64,000 bases of DNA. Origin: Hexactinellida sp. DTS-2022 (lineage: Eukaryota; Porifera; Hexactinellida). The notes beneath the pieces are model-generated. The model was not told the DNA's origin. It saw only the letters and a list, made by a program, of their open reading frames with translations, and did no database searches. Positions 34,401-42,414 of the stretch are shown piece after piece. Both the position numbers and the translations under genes were made by a program. Numbering within the stretch: position 1 is the stretch's first letter; every line of letters starts with the position of its first letter. The stretch spans positions 12,700,501-12,764,500 of the forward strand of contig JAPNXP010000001.1 in assembly GCA_028753945.1 (NCBI GenBank), given 5' to 3'.

Positions 34401-34461
34401 CTCAAGGTTTCGGCCCTCCATAGGCCTCATCAGGAGGACGGTCCAGTCCTCTACCCTCGGT
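34401..34461 (-). ncRNA. Hammerhead ribozyme motif 1 (type III, potentially active)
   Basis: Read on the minus strand: stem III (ending GGGU), cleavage residue A, stem I hairpin GAGGAC-loop-GUCCUC, core CUGAUGA, stem II GGCC-7-nt loop-GGCC, core GAAA, and the closing stem III strand CCUUG. All core positions (CUGAUGA, GAA, A15.1-U16.1, GUA cleavage triplet) are right. Predicted cut is between plus-strand positions 34452 and 34451. Stems I and II are closed and stem III is open, so it is type III. Stem III has about 5 pairs including one G-U. A second copy with shared flanks is at 41753. Confidence 0.82.
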
Positions 34462-34905
34462 ACGCTCACTGCGACCGCGGTGCCTGACCTCTCTCGCTGC
34501 CTAGCAGCTCCATCAGCGCACTCTATAGGTCTGCTCTCTCTCCTGTCCCTTGCGGATTCTAGCAGCACCTAAACCTCCTGGGAGGGACTGACCTTCTATA
34601 GTGCATCTGAATATGCCACTACGTCACACACAGTTACTTACAATTACTTATTTAAGACCTTGCATGCTCACAAATTTCTTTTTCCGAACTTTTTGGCGAG
34701 CAAAATTTTATATGATGTCATAATAGGTGCCAGTCCTAAAGAAAATTTCTAGAATAACCAATATCATCGGAAGTTCCTTAAAAGTGGGGCTGCCAAGGCC
34801 TCTCCTACTCCGATGTCCTTGACAGTAATTGAGGCCCCAACATGTGAGGCCCCCAAGCTCTAGTTTTGTTAGCTTATTGGGTAATCCTGGCCTGCTCATA
34901 TATGG
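34462..34905. other. GC-richer flank shared with the hammerhead copy at 41.8 kb
   Basis: The sequence ATATGCCACTACGTCACA at 34610-34627 recurs at 41862-41879, and CTGCGACCG next to the ribozyme is shared too, so the ribozyme sits in a dispersed element of at least 220 bp (plus-strand left to right). Confidence 0.5.
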
Positions 34906-35085
34906 TGATAATAGCCTCCAGATTCAGAAATCTCACGCGCCGCCTATGTTAGAACTTAAAAGGATTGTCGTATGACCTTGGTTCACATCACATGAAATAT
35001 ATCTATTTAGTGTCCTATATAACCTATTGATATGAGATGAGGCCACGACCTAGTATGAAGACTAGCCGCTTTATAGGGCCCCAAC

Positions 35086-36069
35086 CAGGTTTGTCAAAAG
35101 GTCCCGCATTGTCAGGTCAGGTCAGGTCTTATATACAACGAGCCCTTCGGTCTCGGTCGCTTTGCGACAGACTGTGCTACGCACCTCAAGTTAACGGCCA
35201 CTGTGCGGCCTTACTCCTCACATTTTCTACCATGGAAATGGTGGATAGGGACGTTATGATTTTGAATTTTCATTAATTTGTATAAACAACAATAACAACA
35301 ACAAATACTCATATTATAATTTTGTAAATGCGAAATTCGTGTTCAGCATACTTGTTAACCTATAATACCCGTTGGAAGCAAACTTCTAGGTTGAGTTTGA
35401 ATTTCATTAATTTGTTTACCTATTTTGTGTAAACAACAACAACAAATATTCATATTATAAATTTGTAAATGCGAAATTCGAAATCAGCATACTTGTTAAC
35501 CTATAAAACCCGTTGAAAGCTAACTTCTAGGTTGATTTTGAATTTTCATTAATTTGTTTACCTATTTTGTGTAAACAACAACAAATTTTCATATTAGGAA
35601 TTTTTTAACGCGAAATTAGTGTTTAGCATACTTGTTTACCCATAATACCCGTTGAAAGCTAACTTCTAGGTTGATTTTGAATTTTCATTAATTTGTTTAC
35701 CTATTTTATGTAAACAACAACAACAAATATTCATATTAGAAATTTTTAAATGCGAAATTCGAAATCAGCATACTTGTTTACCTCTATAACATTTGTTTAC
35801 CAATTAAAAATTTGACAGTTAGTTTATATCCCAATATTAATTGCGGTTTCTATTCCCCCATCACTTTAATACAATCCGGACAAACAAACAAACAACAATC
35901 GAGATTTAATAATATAGATATTTACGTTCAGGTCAGGTCAGGTCATGGTGGAAAAAATCATACAGGTCAGGTCAGGTCAGGTAAAAAAAGTTCAGGTCAG
36001 GTCAAAATCACCAAGATTAGGTTCAGGTCAGGTCAGGTCAGGTCATGACCTGACCTTTTGACAAGCCTG
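35086..36069. mobile_element. hAT-type MITE with CAGGTCAGGT arrays, interrupted by a Helitron-like element
   Basis: Ends CAGGTTTGTCAAAAGGTC and GACCTTTTGACAAGCCTG; perfect 8-bp duplication GCCCCAAC at 35078-35085 and 36070-36077. The host part is 35086-35138 plus 35919-36069 and is rich in CAGGTCAGGT. Family H copy 3 lies inside, so the hAT element is older. Confidence 0.92.
35139..35918 (-). mobile_element. Family H Helitron-like element, copy 3 (nested)
   Basis: 3' end CTCG at 35139-35142, followed by T on the minus strand; 5' TCTATATTATTAAATCTCG ends at 35918 with A before it. About four minisatellite units. Nested in the hAT element without a target duplication. Confidence 0.8.
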
Positions 36070-36093
36070 GCCCCAACCCATAGGAATGATGTG

Positions 36094-36149
36094 TGTGGTT
36101 TCGTCCCATCACAAGGACTCATCAGGAGGGTATATACCTCTCGACCACC
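36094..36149 (-). ncRNA. Hammerhead ribozyme motif 3 (type III, potentially active)
   Basis: Minus strand: stem III GUGGU, cleavage C (a GUC triplet), stem I hairpin GAGAGGUAU/AUACCCUC with one bulged A, core CUGAUGA, stem II GUCC-loop-GGAC, GAAA, closing CCAC. The A15.1-U16.1 pair and five stem III pairs are intact. The cut is predicted between plus-strand positions 36143 and 36142. Stems differ in sequence from motifs 1 and 2 while pairing is kept, so this is a separate lineage. Confidence 0.82.
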
Positions 36150-36465
36150 TTCTGTCCTTTGACTCTAGGTCCGTTGGACCTAGTTACCATGCGTACTGCC
36201 TAGAGCTCACTGTTACCTTGTTGCATCCATATCCATATCCAGACCATTTTTGTGGATATCCAAGGTGACCAAGGATATCCATTGAATATTGATATATTTA
36301 TAACACCTAATATCAACAAAATATCCAGAAGATTTAGGTCCTATAATTTATGTATATTTATTATTTTAAATTTATTTATCAACTGAATGTTGTACTTGTA
36401 CTACTATATAATCAAAGTTCGTCAATATCGCTATCAGCCTCAAAACATATCTTTCTGGGGGATTG

Positions 36466-36520
36466 ATTGGTATGTGGTTGTGTTCTGCCGCAAAGCGACC
36501 TAGCAAGCGAGGCGCGCTAG
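36466..36520 (+). mobile_element. Family K Helitron-like 3' end fragment
   Basis: Ends GCGAGGCGCGCTAG followed by T, the classical CTAG|T Helitron end, with the inverted pair CTAGC...GCTAG just inside. It faces the next element head to head across 38 bp. Confidence 0.6.
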
Positions 36521-36558
36521 TATATATAGATACACTGTAGAATCAATCTATATAGATA

Positions 36559-36962
36559 CTAGCGTGCTTTTGCGGAAGAACCCAACCACATACCAACCGC
36601 TTTGCGGTTGGTGTGTGATTTATACACTTCTAACATTGATTATAAAGCATAAATAGACCTAAATAGTCAAATTAAAAAATGTGAAATTTTAATGATGACG
36701 TCATCATGTGATAATGAGTTAGCATATTGGCAATCTGGTGTGACCAAAGTGTCCGCATCATTAATGTGCTTGTTCTATTAAATTTTCAGATTTTATCTCT
36801 TAGAGTGCGCGAATTATGTGCGATTAAGTGACTTCAGGGTTCTCGAAATGTGACAATGACGTCATAACTTGTCGAGGTGTGAGAAATTTTGAGTGAAAAC
36901 CTCAAATTGTTGACGGGTGCCAAAAGTTACCCCTATATGCCAAAAATCACATTTGGAGACCG
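36559..36962 (-). mobile_element. Family K Helitron-like element, copy 1
   Basis: On the minus strand the 3' end is CTAG (36559-36562) followed by T. The hairpin CCAACCGCTTTGCGGTTGG lies inside. Collinear with 43605-44022 as far as CCAAATGTGATTTTTGGC, after which the copies diverge (5' border about 36962). No coding region. Confidence 0.65.
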
Positions 36963-37827
36963 GAAACTTAATGCTTTATCAATTTTTATAATTGGAGCCT
37001 CTCAGACTCAAGTTAAAACCCCCGAGATCGCGACGTTCCAGTCCTTTACTTAAGGAATCTATGGGTTCGATACAAATCCTAGCTTTTTGAAGAGTCATCG
37101 CGACAAATTCTTTGAAATTTCATTGTTTCTTCTATGCTAATCAATGAACTAAAAGTATAGCAACTTAGCAAGTAACGAAAAGCCAAATTAAAATCATGGC
37201 AAGTAAATATTCAGGAGTGACGTGAAAAAGTAAGGAGATAGACAGGTCAATCTCAGGAAACATAACAAAGTCCACATTTCTTGTATTAGCATTCCCAAAT
37301 ATACTTTGACATGCAAGGTTTCCAAATCTGAAAGAAAAATTCGATTCGGTTACTATTTTGACCTTTTTGACGTCACTAAAGGTCAAAATCACCTTATTTT
37401 AGAATTACTAGCAAATAATTTTATTAGATGAAATAAATTAGGTGTGTAAAAAAAACTAAGGCTACTTAATTTCACACTCATTTTTTAGAACCCTGGTTTG
37501 AAATATTTGAAATGGATATCCACAATATCCATGGATATATCAATGGATATCCATATCCACGGCAAGCCTGCCGATATAGATCCCTAACAGATTTTTTCTG
37601 CGCTTCTGGTTTACATTGTCCCAATTCATATTGTAATAGTGTCTTTTGAGAAGCAATAATTTATTTTTGTTTTTCAACTAAATGTATTCGTAATTTCGTA
37701 TACGCTTCTGAACATGGCTAAAACATTCCTCCCTCCTTATTCTTATTTTAAATTCCCCATAAATGTTATTTTCAGCTAATATATTGATACTTTTATCATC
37801 ACCATCCGTAATAACAGTGGAGTAAAT
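36963..37827. other. Non-coding stretch with GGATATCCA repeats at its right end
   Basis: GATATCCA words at 37513-37565 echo those at 36222-36290. No gene recognised. Confidence 0.4.
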
Positions 37828-38142
37828 TCATTTTTGTTCAAAAATAGACTTTCGAAAAATAACTGGTGCTAATTTTGATTCCAGCGAAACTGAACTATAC
37901 TCGCCATATTCTTTGGCCTGGCAACTAGATTCATGCATTTCTTTCCATATCTTATATTCAGCTAATTCTAATCGTTTCTCCCTAAGAGCTTGTTGCTTCT
38001 CAATACACAATTTGCAACTATTACATGCAATTTCATAGTTCACTACTTTCCCAGTTTCCACGGATATAGCACAAACAACGCAGTATCTACACTTTAGAGA
38101 ATCCACCTCCCGATTTGCCCCCCTTTTGATAGACTCCGTCAT
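37828..38142 (-). pseudogene. Mutator-like transposase fragment
   Basis: A 104-codon minus-strand frame resembling the middle of invertebrate Mutator-like (MULE) transposases. It has a CRYCVVCAISVETGKVV-like strand, a C-x2-C finger CNSCKLC, and a helical EYKIWKEMHESSCQ segment followed by an SVSLES...IFRKSI stretch, which in the family precedes the catalytic region. The catalytic acidic residues are missing and both ends are truncated, so it is a remnant. Assignment is by remembered family pattern. Confidence 0.55.
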
Positions 38143-38251
38143 AAGAAACAGTAACCTTTAAAAATTCTGAATCTGCAGTATATGTTTTCTCTCAGCTCCA
38201 GGGCTGCCCGTATACAGTTTGCTTGTGCTACATCCGTGGAAACCTTAGATA

Positions 38252-38424
38252 AGCGATTCCCAACCTTTTTCAACCGTGGACCCCCATAGTCATTCTGTGG
38301 ACCCCCATAGTCATTCTGTGGACCCCCATAGTCATTCTGTGGACCCCCTCCCATTGACCGTAAATTAATACTTCTTGTGGACCCCCTACAGCCATCCATG
38401 TAACCCTTGGTTGGGAACCGCTGT
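38252..38424. mobile_element. hAT-like MITE with GTGGACCCCC repeats
   Basis: Left GCGATTCCCAACCTTTTTC and right GGTTGGGAACCGCTGT are inverted; perfect 8-bp duplication CTTAGATA at 38244-38251 and 38425-38432. Three tandem copies of GTGGACCCCCATAGTCATTC lie inside. Related pieces are at 53265-53570, 54296-54335, 55604-55732 and 58302-58340. Confidence 0.85.
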
Positions 38425-38843
38425 CTTAGATAAATATGCTTGATCCTTGTAAAATGCCCTATTAGATAAAGTTGATGGCAAACCAATGAAAGTATTTACG
38501 ACGCGATATCAAGTCCTGATTTACCAATTCCAACTAATCTACCACCCAAAATTTGTAACAAGTTATGACCAAACTTATTGTATTATCTGTGTCAGAATGG
38601 GGGGTACTATTCTGACGGAAATACGGGTGATCTTATTCGTTACAAATATAGATGCACTTAGTGATAATTATCATAACTATGTCATAAGAATAACATCATT
38701 ATGTCATAATGAAATCTGGGCAACCAGTATGAAAGGAACCAATATTATTTAGGTAATTCACATCTAAAATTAGTTATTGAAGGATTCACCAGCTAAAGGA
38801 ACACCCACGAAGTATATTCTTCTATATATGCATTGCATATACA

Positions 38844-40076
38844 TCTATATTATTAAATCTCGATTGTTGTTTGTGTGTGTGTGTGTTTGTCCGGATTGTA
38901 TTAAAGTGACGGGGGGATAGAAACCGCATTAATATATGAGATATAAACTAACTGTCAAATGTTATAATTGGTAACAAATGTTATAATAGGTAAACAAGTA
39001 TGCTGAACACGAATTTCGCATTTATAAATTTATCATATGAATATTTGTTGTTGTTTACACAAATAGGTAAACAAATTAATGAAAATTCAAAATCAACCTA
39101 GAAGTTAGCTTTCAACGGGTATTATAGGTAAACAAGTATGCTGAACACGAATTTCGCATTTATAAATTTCTCATATTAATATTTGTTGTTGTTGTTTACA
39201 CAAAATAGGTAAACAAATTAATGAAAATTCAAAATCAACCTAGAAGTTAGCTTCCAACGGGAATTATAGGTAAACAAGTATGCCGAACACGAATTTCGCG
39301 TTTATAAATTTCTCATATTAATATTTGTTGTTGTTGTTTACACAAAATAGGTAAACAAATTAATGGAAATTCAAAATCAACCTAGAAGTTAGCTTTCAAC
39401 GGGTATTATAGGTAAACAAGTATTCTGAACACGATTTGCGCGGTTAAAATTTTCTAATATGAATATTTGTTGTTGTTGTTTACACAAAATAGGTAAACAA
39501 ATTAATGAAAATTCAAAATCAACCTAGAAGTTAGCTTTCAACGGGTATTATAGGTAAACAAGTATGCCGAACACGAATTTCGCGTTTAAATTTTCTAATA
39601 TGAATATTTGTTGTTGTTGTTGTTGTTTACTCAAAATAGCTAAACAAATTAATGAAAATTCAAAATCAACCTAGAAGTTAGCTTTCAACGGGTATTATAG
39701 GTAAACAAGTATGCCGAACACGAATTTCGCGTTTAAATTTTCTAATATGAATATTTGTTGTTGTTGTTGTTGTTTACTCAAAATAGCTAAACAATTTAAT
39801 GAAAATTCAAAATCAACCTAGAAGTTAACTTTCAATAGGTATTATAAGTAAACAAGTGTGCTGAACACGAATTTCGCATTTATAAAATTCTAATATGAGT
39901 ATTTGTTGTTGTTGTTATGGCACAAATAGGTAAACAAATTAATGAAAATCAAAATCATAACGTCCCTATCTACCATTTCCATGGTAGAAAGGGTGAGGAG
40001 TAAGGCCGCACAGCGGCCGTTAACTTGAGGTGCGTAGCACCGATCTGTCGCAAAGCGACCGAGACCGAAGGGCTCG
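38844..40076 (+). mobile_element. Family H Helitron-like element, copy 4 (near twin of copy 1)
   Basis: Same A|TC start and CTCG|T end as copy 1 and almost base-for-base identical to it, but with one unit fewer in the minisatellite and a shorter (GT)n near the start. The flanking DNA is unrelated, which points to recent transposition. Confidence 0.82.
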
Positions 40077-40308
40077 TACTAATTAGTTGTTGGGTTACTA
40101 TGTATAAATAGATACAATTATAGAATAACAGTAATAAACTCGAACATTACACTATAATTTACATGTACTATATTACGAATATTTTTGAATGAAAGCTTGT
40201 TTGTTGAGGGCGCCTTCCACTAGAACGCGGACATTGCTCCAGAAAACATAAGGTCACTCGAGTTTGAAAAGCAGCGCATCATTGTCTCTCTCCGCGCGGC
40301 ACGGAGGA

Positions 40309-40530
40309 ATGCTAGAAAGTGTCCGCAAATCAAGAGAGACTATAAATGACCTGCGCATCTCAAAGGCCTTAGATGTGTGGAATGGCAGTGTCCAACTCCC
40401 GCAAAATATGGCCCTAGAATATAATCACGAGATCCGCTCCAAAGCAGTAATAATTATAGTTATATTTGTATTCCTAATAATCATATTTGTAGTAGTAATA
40501 ATAATAATAGACCACTATACTATAGTATAG
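40309..40530 (+). CDS. Possible small membrane protein or exon, unidentified
   Basis: A 73-codon frame from the ATG at 40309: a charged, coding-like N-terminal half (MLESVRKSRETINDLRISKA), then one long Ile/Val-rich segment that would span a membrane. It ends inside a copy of the TATACTATAGTATA repeat, so the hydrophobic tail may just be AT-rich (ATA/GTA)n sequence. A possible 3' exon is at 41151-41240 after an acceptor TTTAG. No known family matches. Confidence 0.25.
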   Translation: MLESVRKSRETINDLRISKALDVWNGSVQLPQNMALEYNHEIRSKAVIIIVIFVFLIIIFVVVIIIIDHYTIV

Positions 40531-41245
40531 TCGGCAAATGAATAATAATAACAATTATATGATATAAACGAATAGTCACAATAGAAGGAGTTTTTCCAAT
40601 TGAGGCGAATTCTATTATATTTTTATTGACACAAGTTTCTGAGTTTCCAAGTTTAACAGAAATTGTCGTTTAAAGGATGGTGTTTGACTACGTATGTGTT
40701 GTTGCTAGTACAATTACGATAACTCTGACCCAAATGATGAGTTTTAAGTTGTATTTCCTTATTGATCTCGGTAACATTATTCGCATAACTTGAATGCTCC
40801 ACTGTATTTTCTGAAGTAAAGGTCAGAAAATAATTTATAACTTGCCAAATAGTCAACTTATAGTTTCAATTTCTACTATGAGTGCTCACAAAAAGATAAC
40901 CTATTCAAAAATGCAATTAAGCATAAATTGTTGATAAATTATATTTTTCAAATTATCTATAGGATAGTGCAACCATATTGTTTCTATATTGTTTTACAAA
41001 ATTAGATATGACACTTCCCCCGCCTGCGCAATATGACGGCATAAGTGGAGCCGATCAATGGGTCGGCTCCACAGTTCTTTGATGGAATCTAAGAGTAAGT
41101 TCACACATTATTATTTACTTTACTGAAATCTTACAATTGTATAAATTTAGGAACTCAATGTACTGGTGGGACCAGTCTCTGGAAATGGAGTCCCGGGCCT
41201 GGCAAAGACGAAGGAGAGGCTATGGCCCTAGAAAGAAAACTTAAA
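40531..41245. other. Intergenic stretch with a possible exon
   Basis: 41151-41243 follows an acceptor-like AAATTTAG and has two coding-looking frames (one containing VLVGPVSGNGVPGLAK). TCTAAGA|GTAAGT at 41088-41100 is a good donor. Not assignable to a gene. Confidence 0.3.
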
Positions 41246-41351
41246 TACAGTCAACTCCGCTTAATAGAGCCACCGGTTAATCGGTTTCTCCGCTTAATCG
41301 GGTCAAAACAACCTGGTCCCGAGGTGGCTCTATTAAGCGGAGTCGACTGTG
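41246..41351. mobile_element. Tc1/mariner-type MITE, family A
   Basis: TACAGTCAACTCCGCTTAAT at the left and ATTAAGCGGAGTCGACTGTG at the right, 106 bp. Confidence 0.85.
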
Positions 41352-41752
41352 TTTTATGTTTCTAGGGGTCATAGCCCTCCCCATGCTAACGTTCCTCCTC
41401 ATACGTTGAGGAGGATAATTGTTGTGGAGTTTGGAGGAAAATAATGGAGGAGACACGAAATATGTTAATGAAATAATATGATGTCGGGACCTTGCTGTAT
41501 CAGGCTGCCACCATTGACAGCGTTACAATCAGGGGTTTATCCAGGAGCGCGCCATACGCCTAGAGGCGTATAAATTTGGATCTGTTTTCGTTTAGGAGGG
41601 CGAAAACTGCCAAAAGTCCCCATATAGTAATATAAAACTAACCTTTTAGGCGTACACAATTCATACTCTAGTGACCTTAGGACAGTTAGGAGTGTTCAAT
41701 TCTACTCCTGTATAATACCTTGATTACAACAACCAAGTGGTGTCACCACCAC

Positions 41753-41811
41753 TCTAGGGTTTCGGCCCTTCATAGGCCTCATCAGGAGGACGGTCCAGTC
41801 CTCTGCCCTAT
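41753..41811 (-). ncRNA. Hammerhead ribozyme motif 2 (type III, cleavage site mutated)
   Basis: Minus strand: stem III UAGGG, then C-A where active hammerheads have U-H, stem I hairpin GAGGAC/GUCCUC identical to motif 1, CUGAUGA, stem II GGCC/GGCC with loop UAUGAAG, GAAA, closing CCCUA. Stem III pairs perfectly but differs in sequence from motif 1, a compensatory pattern. Position 16.1 is C instead of U, which breaks the A15.1-U16.1 pair, so this copy should cleave poorly or not at all. Confidence 0.78.
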
Positions 41812-42189
41812 GCAGTACGTAACCTGCGACCGTTGTGGTCAGCCAAGTAGTGCACCTGTCATATGCCACTACGTCACAACACTTCCAAACGATTCAAATG
41901 TGCCTTGCTCCAGAGTGCTTTGGAGCGTCTCACACAACACGGTTCCAACAAGGAAGAGATGAAACAGTACAGATTCTGCAAACACACTATTAATACTGTA
42001 ATATGTGTATATGTGTTCATGATATTAGCAGAGATATTAGCAGATTTTACTGAGGTTTTCAGGTCCGGATTAAGGCACGTTCAGAATGTTCCGCTGAACA
42101 GGGCCGCCCACCAGAGTGGGACCGCCATGCCTAACATGAACTGGTCTCACTGCATCTTTGTTGAGATATAGAAGAGTTATTGACATTAT

Positions 42190-42345
42190 AGTAATCTTAA
42201 TGTACATGTTCTATTAAATTTTCAGTTTTTTATCTCTTAGAGGGCGCGAATTATGTGCAATTAATTATTAGTACTAGCGTTCGCTTGCTAGGTCGGGTCA
42301 AAGTAACCTGATCCCGAGGTGACTCTATTAAGCGGAGTCTACTCT
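42190..42345. mobile_element. Fragments of family K and family A elements
   Basis: 42190-42297 matches the middle and end of family K (GTACATGTTCTATTAAATTTTC, then ACTAGCGTTCGCTTGCTAGG). 42290-42345 is the right half of a family A MITE. They end 70 bp before the CPSF6/7 start codon. Confidence 0.6.
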
Positions 42346-42414
42346 ATTTATCTATTTACAATCCCTACACAGTTGTTACATAGCATAGCTATCCAGCTCG
42401 CTAGGACTATCGAC

